NCBI GenBank assembly: GCA_934621605.1 | Contig: CAKTUZ010000041.1 | Location: forward strand, 1 to 14,632 | Source: an uncultured bacterium | Lineage (GTDB): Bacteria > Vulcanimicrobiota > Xenobia > Xenobiales > Xenobiaceae | DNA: 14,632 nt | Direction of reading: 5' to 3' | Part shown: positions 1 to 6,422 of the stretch, piece by piece | Layout of the letters: each line of letters begins with the position of its first letter | Position numbering within the stretch: position 1 is the first letter of the stretch | Made by a program: the position numbers and the translations under genes | The notes under the pieces: generated by a model | What the model saw: the letters and a program-made list of their open reading frames with translations, nothing else | Told to the model about the DNA's origin: nothing | The model's database searches: none

Positions 1-67
1 TCTCGACAAATTTAAGCCTTACCTGTTTCTAACTAACTTATTATCAACTATTCATTACTTTCGTTTG

Positions 68-75
68 CAAAATTA
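68..75 (-). promoter_or_regulatory. Possible divergent promoter -7 element
   Basis: Read on the minus strand this is TAATTTTG, a full match to the Bacteroidota -7 consensus TAnnTTTG. No convincing TTTG -33 element is seen at the right distance on that strand; only a weak TTAG lies near 99-102. Bases 1-60 are AT-rich with no visible coding, which would suit the leader of a gene transcribed leftwards out of the window. A CGTTTGC half-operator at 62-68 overlaps it. AT-rich DNA often matches this consensus by chance, so the call is weak. Confidence 0.25.
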
Positions 76-119
76 GCACATTTTTAGTGATAATCTTTCT
101 AAATTAGTGAAAAAATACA

Positions 120-133
120 CGTAAACGTTTGCG
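120..133. promoter_or_regulatory. LacI-family operator
   Basis: CGTAAACGTTTGCG is a near-perfect palindrome: 6 of 7 base pairs match around a central CG. This is the classic LacI/PurR/CcpA-type operator form, in which the repressor's hinge-helix leucine wedges into the central CpG. It overlaps the predicted -33 element of the LacI-family gene that starts 130 bases downstream, so binding should block that promoter and give autoregulation. A single half-site, CGTTTGC, lies 64 bp upstream at 62-68. Which protein binds is inferred from position. Confidence 0.6.
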
Positions 134-159
134 CCTTTAAAGAAAAAATACTATCTTTG
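128..159 (+). promoter_or_regulatory. Promoter of the LacI-family gene
   Basis: TTTG at 128-131 followed after 20 bases by TATCTTTG at 152-159 matches both elements of the Bacteroidota sigma-ABfr promoter (-33 TTTG, -7 TAnnTTTG) with normal spacing. Transcription would start near 164-168, leaving a leader of roughly 100 bases before the start codon. The -33 element lies inside the LacI-type operator, which suggests repression by steric block. Confidence 0.65.
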
Positions 160-263
160 CAAAGAAAAAGTGTACTCACTGGTTAAATAAAGTTTTTGCT
201 AAACAGACATGATTGTGAGGTGTTATTAAATGAACTCTTATTTGTCTATAAATCAGCTACAAT

Positions 264-1286
264 ATGAAACAGCGTAGAACTTCTTTAAAGGATTTGGCAG
301 CCCAGCTTGGCGTCAGCATTGCCACCGTTTCACGAGCATTGCGCAATAGCCACGAAGTGGGTGAGGAAATGACCAAGAAGGTCAAGGATCTGGCCAAGGA
401 ACTCAATTATAGACCTAACCCGTTTGCGCAGAGCCTCCGCAAGGAAGCACCGCGCGTGATAGGTGTCATCGTCCCTAATCTGGTGACCCACTACTATGCT
501 GCCGTTCTCGATGGTATAGAAGATTATGCAACCAAACACGGTTATTCCGTTATCAGTTCTAATAGTCATGAAGATTATGAGCGAGAGGTAATGGCACTCG
601 ACAACTTCCTCAATATGCATGTGGAAGGCATCATTGCCTGTCTGGCGCAGGATACCATAGACTATTCCCATTTCGAGCAGCTTCATAAGATGTCCATCCC
701 GCTTGTATTCTTCGCCCGCTGCTGTCTGGAAGACAAGTTCTCTCAGGTGGTAGGAAATGGAGATGTGGCAGCGCAGGAAGCTACGCAGCACCTCATCGAA
801 ACCGGTTCGAAACGTATCGCATTCATCGGTGGTCCAAACCATCTCGATATGGTGCGCCGACGCAAGCACGGCTATCTGGAGGCTCTCAGAGATAATCATA
901 TTCCGATAGATAGAAACCTGGTTGTCTGTGACAAAATTGATTTCGATGTGGCCCGCAACGCAACTCTGAAACTTCTGGAAAGCGACAATCGGCCGGATGC
1001 CATCTTGGCTTTCAACGATATCATCACCTATGCGGCTTTTGATGCCATCAAGGCCAAGGGACTCCGCATTCCGCAGGATGTTGCCATCATCGGATTTACG
1101 GATGGAGATACGGCAGCCTTCGTTACTCCCCGTCTCACAGCCATCATGGACAAAGCCCACGAGCAGGGAACCAAGGCATGCGAACTCCTGATGAGAAGTA
1201 TCAATGGAGATGAGAAGATATATAAAGAGGTGGTACCGATGATTCTGAAAATCAGAGAAAGTTCTGAAAAACAGGAACCACTATAA
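264..1286 (+). CDS. LacI-family transcriptional repressor
   Basis: A 340-residue cytoplasmic regulator of normal LacI/GalR length. The N-terminal helix-turn-helix covers about residues 6-50, with the recognition helix around SIATVSRAL (18-26). The hinge follows as YRPNPFAQSLR (49-59), where Leu58 is at the position that intercalates into the operator's central CpG. From about residue 63 (RVIGVIVPNL) to 333 is a periplasmic-binding-protein-like effector domain that should bind a small sugar or sugar phosphate. The ATG at 264 gives the standard short lead before the DNA-binding domain. Its promoter carries a LacI-type operator, so autoregulation is likely. Effector and target genes cannot be read from the sequence. 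The HTCS downstream is the likelier controller of the enzyme genes, so this repressor may serve a neighbour to the left or may add catabolite-style input. Family assignment is firm; the role is not. Confidence 0.95.
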   Translation: MKQRRTSLKDLAAQLGVSIATVSRALRNSHEVGEEMTKKVKDLAKELNYRPNPFAQSLRKEAPRVIGVIVPNLVTHYYAAVLDGIEDYATKHGYSVISSNSHEDYEREVMALDNFLNMHVEGIIACLAQDTIDYSHFEQLHKMSIPLVFFARCCLEDKFSQVVGNGDVAAQEATQHLIETGSKRIAFIGGPNHLDMVRRRKHGYLEALRDNHIPIDRNLVVCDKIDFDVARNATLKLLESDNRPDAILAFNDIITYAAFDAIKAKGLRIPQDVAIIGFTDGDTAAFVTPRLTAIMDKAHEQGTKACELLMRSINGDEKIYKEVVPMILKIRESSEKQEPL

Positions 1287-1297
1287 AACGAATGACA

Positions 1298-1367
1298 TTC
1301 CAGTAGAAGGAGAGTGGATGATAACTCTCGGATAATTAGATGATATGAAACTCTCCTGCTACAGGAA
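1298..1367 (+). other. Nested, mutually exclusive hairpins after the LacI gene
   Basis: TTCCAGTAGAAGGAGAGT (1298-1315) can pair with ACTCTCCTGCTACAGGAA (1350-1367) over 18 positions with two mismatches. Inside it, GAGAGT (1310-1315) can instead pair with ACTCTC (1324-1329). Both structures use the same left segment, so only one can form at a time. There is no T tract after the long stem, so it is not a textbook intrinsic terminator; it may be a weak terminator or an mRNA 3' end. The rest of the 1287-1489 gap holds a perfect 12-bp palindrome, AGCAAGCTTGCT (1416-1427), and no convincing promoter for the next gene; TATTTG at 1456-1461 is only a partial -7 match. Confidence 0.4.
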
Positions 1368-1489
1368 ACAATGATATTTAATGAAACTCTGTAGATCTTT
1401 TCAGAAAACCTAAACAGCAAGCTTGCTTACAGAATCTTATCAGATGTTCGCCTGCTATTTGGCAATGCTTATTTCAATATATACCTATA

Positions 1490-4400
1490 ATGAAAAGAAA
1501 GATGAATATAATGAATAGACTAATCTCTACCCTTATCTGCTGGATGATATGGGTACCGCTTACTATGGCTGCCAACCACTTGGAGATGGAATTCAACCTT
1601 CTATCCAATCGAGATGGACTCAGCAACGGACAGGTGAATACCATCCTGCAGGACAAGCAGGGATATGTCTGGTTTGGAACCCAGTCAGGGCTGGATCGCT
1701 ATGACGGTTTCCGATTCAAGAATTTCTTCTATAACAACTTGGATATGAGCTCGTTGGCCAACAATTCTGTAGATGAAATCCAGCAGGATGTTCTTGGCAA
1801 TCTATGGATACATACTGCGGTAGGATACTGTATCTATCAATATTCCAACGAGAAATTCGATCGCAATCCAGAAAAGTGGCTCAAGAAAATCGGTATTGAC
1901 GGGACTCCCCAAAAAGTATTCATAGAGGCTAATAAGAATATGTGGTTCGTGATGTATGGTAAGGGCGTATTCTTCCTCGATACAAAGACGATGAAGCATA
2001 AATTCTTCAGCTTTGCGCAGTTGGGAGTGAAAGATCAGAAGGAAGTGTCTTGTGTCACAGAACAGCACGGCACCGCAGTATTTTCTTTCAGAAACGGAAC
2101 GCTTTGTCGGGTCGATGGATTGAAAGGCAAAGTGCTCTGGGTGAACCGTCATCTTACTCAGACCTATCATATCAAGGATGAAACTGTTTATACCTTCATA
2201 GACAGTCATAATAACTATTGGGTTTCCTCCAATGATTTCGTATATGTCTATTCCTCCATTCGCAAGAAATGGTACGAAGGAATGGGTACTTTCGTAAAAT
2301 CAATCGGCATCAGCATGCCTACAGAAAATAAAATCCTGATTAGGGACATAGCCTATGACAGAAAAAACAGGTTGTGGATAGCCACGGATCATGATGGCTT
2401 ATTCGTACTCGACTTGGAGGGAAGGAAATGCAAGCAGTATGTGAAGAGAGAAGGAATCTCTGGTAGTATTCCTGACAACTCCTTGCAGCAGCTCATCATC
2501 GACAGGAATGATGCTGTATGGATTGGTACCAGCAAGAATGGTGTAGCTTATTATTCGCCTTCTTCTACTAAGTTTTCAACCATCTATCTGGGGGATGTCT
2601 GCACCATCACTCAGGATAAGTTGGGTAATTACTGGTGCGGAACCAATGATGCGGGTATCATCTGCTACAATCCGAATACGGGTGAGCAAATTCATTACGG
2701 AAAGGCTCAGACTGGATTGAAATCAGACATCGTGGTAAGCAGCGTAACGATGAGCGACGGTTCTATGTACTTCGGTACCTTCAATGGCGGCATGACCTGT
2801 TATCGCAACGGACAATGGAAGGCTTATCAGATGTCGAAGAATGGACTTGCGCAGCAAAGTGTCTGGGCTCTGGCAGAAGATAGGCATCATCGCCTGATGA
2901 TTGGTACGCTGGGTGGCGGATTGCAGATAATGGATACGCAGAAGGATACTTTCAAAACCTTCAATATTGAGAATTCTAAGATTCCATCCAATTATATCAG
3001 TTCGTTTGCTCTGATGGCGCATGGAGATGTGCTGGTAGGCCATTCGCAGAACGTGACAGTACTGAATGTGGATACCTATAAGATGACTAATTATCTTACT
3101 GCTAAGGGTGGAAGATCGTTCCCAAGTCCAGGAATCAACCATGCCATTTGTGACAGTCGCGGTCTCTTCTGGATGGCTACGCCTGCTGGTGTTACTATGT
3201 ATGATCCAAAGACGGGACAGATGGAAATCCTCAACGATCAGAATGGTACCCAGGGTGCTGTGGGCTGTGCCGTTGTAGAAGACAGAGCGCATACCATCTG
3301 GCTGGTATCTGAATTTATCGTGAGCCATGTAAAACTATCCAAGGATAATCATGGAAAATGGGAAGTAAGCATGACCAGCTATAATAATATGGACGGATTG
3401 CAAAACGGACATTTCAATTATCGTGCTGCCTTCTTGACCCAAGAAGGTAAACTGATCGTGGGTGGTCAGGACGGCATCAATGTCATCGATACCCAGATGG
3501 AACGTAAGCCTCAGAAGCATGTAAAGGCTCTCTTCAGTGGTCTGGTTCTCTTCGACCATCCGTTGGCTGCCGGCGAGGAATATGAGGGAAGGGTAATCTT
3601 TGATAAGGCTTTGGATGAGTGCAGAAAACTCAATCTCAGCTATAAGGAAAATGCCTTTACCATCCAACTGGCTTCTACAGACGTGACCGTGCCTTCACGC
3701 AACCGATTTATGTATCGCATGAAGGGAGTCACAGATAAATGGATGATGACTCCGCTGGGCAGGCCGGAAGTTACTTTTACCAATCTTTCACCAGATACCT
3801 ATACCTTGCAGGTGAAGGTAGTGAACGGTGATGGAACGGTAGGCGAAGATGTCAGCGAGATGGTCATTGATGTAAATCCTCCTTTTTATCTCTCTATATG
3901 GGCATATCTGTTGTATTTCTGCCTTGCTTTCTGGATCATCTATATATTCCGCAAGAGAGCTCTCGAAAAGCAGAAAATGATTTTCGAAAAGGAGAAAATG
4001 GAAGAAAATATAAGGAAGGATAGGGAGCTTAACGAGTTGAAACTCAATTTCTTTACCAATGTGAGTCACGAACTTCGCACGCCTCTTACCCTGATTATAT
4101 CTCCGCTTCTCAATATGATTAAGAAGGAGGAGGATGAAGCCAAGAAGCATAAACTGGAAATGATTCACCGTAATGCTGATAGACTCCTGCACTTGGTAAA
4201 CCAGATTCTCGACTTTAGAAAAATCGAACAGAGTGAGGGCAAGCTAACCCTGACGCTGGTGGAAGTGGTATCTTATGTGGAGAACATTTGCCGCTCATTC
4301 CAGTTGTTGGCGAACAATAAGATTAGGTTGAATTTCACTTCATCTATGTCTCAGTTGCTCATGGAAATTGATGTAGATAAGTTGGGTAAAATCATCAACA

Positions 4401-5878
4401 ATCTGTTGAGCAATGCATATAAGTTTACGCCAGATCATGGCTGCGTAACGGTCAGTCTGTCTGTGGTAAAGAGTCTGATAATCAATGGTACTGCCAAAGA
4501 TGTTCTCCAGATTCAGGTGGCTGATACGGGCAAGGGCATCAGTGATGAGGATAAGCGCCACATCTTCGACCGCTTCTATCAGGTGAATGGTACGGAAATG
4601 CAGCCTTACGGCGGAAGTGGCATCGGACTCAACCTGGTCAAGGCATTTGCCAACCTGCATGGCGGAAATGTATCTGTAGCCGACAATCCTGGTGGCGGAA
4701 CTGTCTTTACTGTCAACATTCCGCTGAGACAGGAGAGTTCTATCGGAAAGTCACAGAATGGACAAGTGAATCCGGCAGTTGATGCTTCTGCTGTATCGTT
4801 AGCACCTTCTGCATCCGCTACATCTCCTGCATCTGCCGCATCAGTTGGTTCTTCCAACGTACCATTAGACGGTTCCTCAAAAGTTCCGTTAGAAGAGTCA
4901 GCTGCATCTCAGAAACCGAAGGTTCTGTTGGTGGATGACAGTGATGACTTCCGTGAGTTTATGAGCGAAGTTCTTTCTGAGAATTATGTGGTAGAGGAAG
5001 CCGTAAATGGAAAGGAAGCGTGGGAAAAACTGCAGACCCAGCCTTTGCCTGACATTATTCTGAGTGACGTCATGATGCCGGAGATGGATGGCAACGAACT
5101 CTGTAAGTTGGCAAAGGAAAATGAGTTGACCGCTGATATCCCATTTGTTATGCTGACAGCCCGACTGGCTTCAGAACACAAGAAAGAAGGATTGGAAAAT
5201 GGCGCAGATGAGTATATCACAAAGCCTTTCGATATCGACTTGCTCAATCTGCGTATCAGAAATCTGATGAAATGGGCTAAGAGAAAAAATGCTAATTTTA
5301 GCAACGCTCAGCCTCTTTCTGCTACATCTGCAACTGGGCATAATGCCTCGTCTTCAGATTCTTCTGATGATGGTACCTTTCATGGTCATGGCATGTCTAT
5401 GGGTACTTTTGCTTCAGATGGATCTTTGTCTGCAGTTGGTTCTATGAACTCTGATATTTATCAGCCTGGTAATCACCAGGGAAACGGTACACCAACTGCT
5501 CTGGCAGAAGAAGATGCTCCGGTTGTGCAGGAATATGTGATGACAGAGGGAGACAAGAAATTCTTGCGAAATGTGGATATCTATATCCGCGATAATATGG
5601 GTGATCCGGATACGGGTGTGGAATCTATGAGCTCTCATCTGTGTATCTCTCGTGTGCAACTCTACAAGCGCATGGTATCTCTTACGGGTACTACTCCTTC
5701 CGAGTATCTGCGTGCCAAGAGAATCCATTGGGCTGAAGAACTGTTGCGTACTGGTGATTATACCGTCAGCGAGATCGCCTATAAGGTAGGTTTCAATAAT
5801 CCAAGATACTTCTCTAAGTATTTCCAGGATGAATATGGAATGACTCCTTCTCAATATAAGAAAAAAATATTCGGATAG
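1490..5878 (+). CDS. Hybrid two-component system sensor/regulator (HTCS)
   Basis: A 1462-residue one-protein phosphorelay that senses a periplasmic sugar and activates genes in the cytoplasm. Order seen: signal peptide (residues 1-27); two-component-regulator beta-propeller repeats (about 35-700, opening with LSNGQVNTILQDKQGYVWFG); Y_Y_Y domain (about 715-793); transmembrane helix (about 799-821); coiled-coil stretch; HisKA with phospho-acceptor His860 in NVSHELRTPLT; HATPase with N box Asn970-Asn975, G1 Asp1012-Gly1016 and G2 GGSG 1041-1044; receiver with acidic Asp1149/1150, phospho-acceptor Asp1193 and Lys1245; AraC-type HTH (about 1377-1459). All catalytic residues are present, so it should be active. 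ATG 1490 was chosen because MKRKMNIMNR supplies the basic signal-peptide n-region; 1502 and 1511 are alternatives. Two long Ser/Ala/Gly-rich linkers flank the receiver (about 1082-1141 and 1267-1340). In PULs this type usually activates the adjacent enzyme genes, here the GH31-GH2-GH31 set. The ligand is unknown; a xyloglucan-derived oligosaccharide fits the context. Confidence 0.97.
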   Translation: MKRKMNIMNRLISTLICWMIWVPLTMAANHLEMEFNLLSNRDGLSNGQVNTILQDKQGYVWFGTQSGLDRYDGFRFKNFFYNNLDMSSLANNSVDEIQQDVLGNLWIHTAVGYCIYQYSNEKFDRNPEKWLKKIGIDGTPQKVFIEANKNMWFVMYGKGVFFLDTKTMKHKFFSFAQLGVKDQKEVSCVTEQHGTAVFSFRNGTLCRVDGLKGKVLWVNRHLTQTYHIKDETVYTFIDSHNNYWVSSNDFVYVYSSIRKKWYEGMGTFVKSIGISMPTENKILIRDIAYDRKNRLWIATDHDGLFVLDLEGRKCKQYVKREGISGSIPDNSLQQLIIDRNDAVWIGTSKNGVAYYSPSSTKFSTIYLGDVCTITQDKLGNYWCGTNDAGIICYNPNTGEQIHYGKAQTGLKSDIVVSSVTMSDGSMYFGTFNGGMTCYRNGQWKAYQMSKNGLAQQSVWALAEDRHHRLMIGTLGGGLQIMDTQKDTFKTFNIENSKIPSNYISSFALMAHGDVLVGHSQNVTVLNVDTYKMTNYLTAKGGRSFPSPGINHAICDSRGLFWMATPAGVTMYDPKTGQMEILNDQNGTQGAVGCAVVEDRAHTIWLVSEFIVSHVKLSKDNHGKWEVSMTSYNNMDGLQNGHFNYRAAFLTQEGKLIVGGQDGINVIDTQMERKPQKHVKALFSGLVLFDHPLAAGEEYEGRVIFDKALDECRKLNLSYKENAFTIQLASTDVTVPSRNRFMYRMKGVTDKWMMTPLGRPEVTFTNLSPDTYTLQVKVVNGDGTVGEDVSEMVIDVNPPFYLSIWAYLLYFCLAFWIIYIFRKRALEKQKMIFEKEKMEENIRKDRELNELKLNFFTNVSHELRTPLTLIISPLLNMIKKEEDEAKKHKLEMIHRNADRLLHLVNQILDFRKIEQSEGKLTLTLVEVVSYVENICRSFQLLANNKIRLNFTSSMSQLLMEIDVDKLGKIINNLLSNAYKFTPDHGCVTVSLSVVKSLIINGTAKDVLQIQVADTGKGISDEDKRHIFDRFYQVNGTEMQPYGGSGIGLNLVKAFANLHGGNVSVADNPGGGTVFTVNIPLRQESSIGKSQNGQVNPAVDASAVSLAPSASATSPASAASVGSSNVPLDGSSKVPLEESAASQKPKVLLVDDSDDFREFMSEVLSENYVVEEAVNGKEAWEKLQTQPLPDIILSDVMMPEMDGNELCKLAKENELTADIPFVMLTARLASEHKKEGLENGADEYITKPFDIDLLNLRIRNLMKWAKRKNANFSNAQPLSATSATGHNASSSDSSDDGTFHGHGMSMGTFASDGSLSAVGSMNSDIYQPGNHQGNGTPTALAEEDAPVVQEYVMTEGDKKFLRNVDIYIRDNMGDPDTGVESMSSHLCISRVQLYKRMVSLTGTTPSEYLRAKRIHWAEELLRTGDYTVSEIAYKVGFNNPRYFSKYFQDEYGMTPSQYKKKIFG
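4847..4894 (+). repeat. Two-copy 24-bp repeat within the HTCS linker
   Basis: Two adjacent 24-bp units (4847-4870 and 4871-4894) encode GSSNVPLD and GSSKVPLE, residues 1120-1135. The protein pattern is kept while several third positions differ, so the duplication is not recent or has been held at the protein level. It lies in the flexible linker between the kinase ATPase domain and the receiver. Confidence 0.5.
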
Positions 5879-5897
5879 TTAATTTCCAGAATCCCAC

Positions 5898-5944
5898 AAA
5901 AGGGTACTCTCATGCAGTAAAACGCTGCATCAGGGTACCCTTTT
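5898..5944 (+). terminator. Intrinsic terminator of the HTCS gene
   Basis: AAAAGGGTAC (5898-5907) pairs with GTACCCTTTT (5935-5944). An inner stem, ATGCAG (5912-5917) with CTGCAT (5925-5930), continues it across a mostly pairable four-base junction, closing on loop TAAAACG. The right arm ends in TTTT followed by CTTGT. It starts 20 bases after the HTCS stop codon. The flanking A and T tracts could also end transcription on the minus strand. The strong stop implies that the downstream enzyme genes use their own promoter. Confidence 0.85.
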
Positions 5945-6047
5945 CTTGTCTCATGCAGTAGCAGACCGGTTCGTTCTTTTTCTTACTCATGCAGTAGCAG
6001 ATCGGCTTATTCTTTTTCTTATCACATATAGTAGCAGATCGGTTCAT
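5910..6047 (-). CDS. Speculative 45-residue ORF across the 36-bp repeat
   Basis: Starting at an ATG whose first base is 6047 and ending at TGA (5912-5910), the minus strand encodes 45 residues. The repeat contributes the peptide pattern N[EK]P[IV]CYCM[SR] twice, with KKK before each copy; the C-terminus is read from the HTCS terminator arm. The third repeat unit, read in the same repeat frame, gives NEPICYYM and then stops. No clear ribosome-binding site is seen, only A-rich DNA before the ATG, and no strong minus-strand promoter. It overlaps a terminator and a low-complexity repeat, so a chance open frame is the default explanation. It is recorded because the unit length preserves frame and the cysteine motif repeats. 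Confidence 0.12.
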   Translation of the reverse strand: MNRSATICDKKKNKPICYCMSKKKNEPVCYCMRQEKGTLMQRFTA

Positions 6048-6060
6048 TTTTATTATCTCA
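5950..6060. repeat. 36-bp imperfect tandem repeat downstream of the HTCS terminator
   Basis: Units begin at 5950 and 5986 with CTCATGCAGTAGCAGA, each followed by a CGG core and a T-rich end (TTCTTTTTCTTA). A third, decayed unit runs from 6022 to 6056 (CACATATAGTAGCAGATCGG), and the start of a fourth, CTCATGCAGT, is at 6057. The same CTCATGCAGTA word also occurs at 5909 inside the terminator hairpin, so the array may have grown from the terminator. Units abut without spacers, so it is not a CRISPR array. The unit length of 36 is a multiple of 3, and the minus strand reads through two units without a stop. Confidence 0.75.
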
Positions 6061-6150
6061 TGCAGTTAAATGCAGTATCAATGGCTGCCTTTTCTAATTA
6101 GGTGTAGTTTTGTTGTTTTTATGTGTATGTTTTGTTTTCCTGGTTCTGTC

Positions 6151-6205
6151 ACTTTCGTACAAATAACTTTCGGTTAACATTTTGTGCTTATTTTGGAAAC
6201 AAAAT
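6151..6205. promoter_or_regulatory. Candidate activator-binding region upstream of the GH31 operon
   Basis: ACTTTCG occurs twice as a direct repeat (6151-6157 and 6166-6172, 15 bp apart), followed by an inverted repeat, ATTTTG GAAA CAAAAT (6190-6205). This lies just upstream of the predicted promoter at 6207-6239. AraC-type domains such as that of the HTCS commonly bind paired direct-repeat half-sites, so this is one of two candidate HTCS target regions. AT-rich DNA gives such matches by chance. The stretch between 6060 and 6150 shows nothing further that can be named. Confidence 0.3.
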
Positions 6206-6206
6206 A

Positions 6207-6239
6207 TTGTTGATTATTCATTTTTATATTTTAATTTTG
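6207..6239 (+). promoter_or_regulatory. Predicted promoter upstream of the GH31-GH2-GH31 cluster
   Basis: TAATTTTG at 6232-6239 fully matches the -7 consensus TAnnTTTG. TTGTTG at 6207-6212 is an approximate -33 element 19 bases upstream. Transcription would start near 6245-6250, giving a leader of about 175 bases that contains the 22-bp tandem repeat. A competing, activator-dependent promoter nearer the gene is listed separately at 6379. Confidence 0.45.
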
Positions 6240-6281
6240 CAGCAGTTCCGTATATTTTAGACAATTATACTGTCTATTAGT

Positions 6282-6382
6282 AAGGAACATGTAGCCTATA
6301 AAATTGGGAACATATAGACTATCATTAAGGAATATGTAGTCTATCATTGAGGAACATATAGACTATCATTAAGGAACATATA
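6282..6382. repeat. 22-bp tandem repeat directly upstream of the first GH31
   Basis: The word GGAACATRTAG or a one-base variant recurs at 6284, 6307, 6329 and 6351, and a truncated copy starts at 6373, with steps of 23, 22, 22 and 22 bases. A full unit reads GGAACATATAGACTATCATT plus two or so bases and contains the small inverted repeat ATAG-A-CTAT. A degenerate half unit (CTGTCTATTAGT) precedes the array. The roughly two-helical-turn period puts every copy on the same DNA face, as expected for an array of binding sites. Spacing near 21-22 bp is typical of tandem AraC-family half-sites, so HTCS binding is a reasonable inference. If transcription starts at the upstream promoter, the array would instead be 5' leader RNA. 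Confidence 0.75.
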
Positions 6383-6386
6383 TTTT
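6379..6386 (+). promoter_or_regulatory. Alternative activator-dependent -7 element
   Basis: TATATTTT matches 7 of 8 positions of TAnnTTTG. No -33 TTTG precedes it; the 22-bp repeats occupy that place. A missing -33 with activator sites just upstream is the usual architecture of an activator-dependent promoter. Transcription would begin near 6392, leaving a 30-base leader before the ATG at 6423. Sequence alone does not decide between this and the promoter at 6207-6239. Confidence 0.3.
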
Positions 6387-6422
6387 AAAATTTATAAATA
6401 GCAATCATATATACTTTAAACA

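Noticed and set aside
330..1160. A 276-codon open frame on the minus strand inside the LacI gene
   Set aside because: It is the complement of a clear LacI-family coding sequence and has no family features, so it is a codon-bias shadow.
5918..5930. LacI-type operator resemblance (TAAAACGCTGC) after the HTCS gene
   Set aside because: It lacks palindromic symmetry around the CG and is fully explained as the loop and inner arm of the terminator hairpin.
5950..6060. Possible CRISPR array
   Set aside because: The 36-bp units are directly adjacent with no unique spacers, are imperfect, and no cas gene is nearby.
6282..6382. Possible riboswitch in the GH31 leader
   Set aside because: The stretch is a simple AT-rich tandem repeat with no fold matching a riboswitch class I know. 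A binding-site array explains it better.
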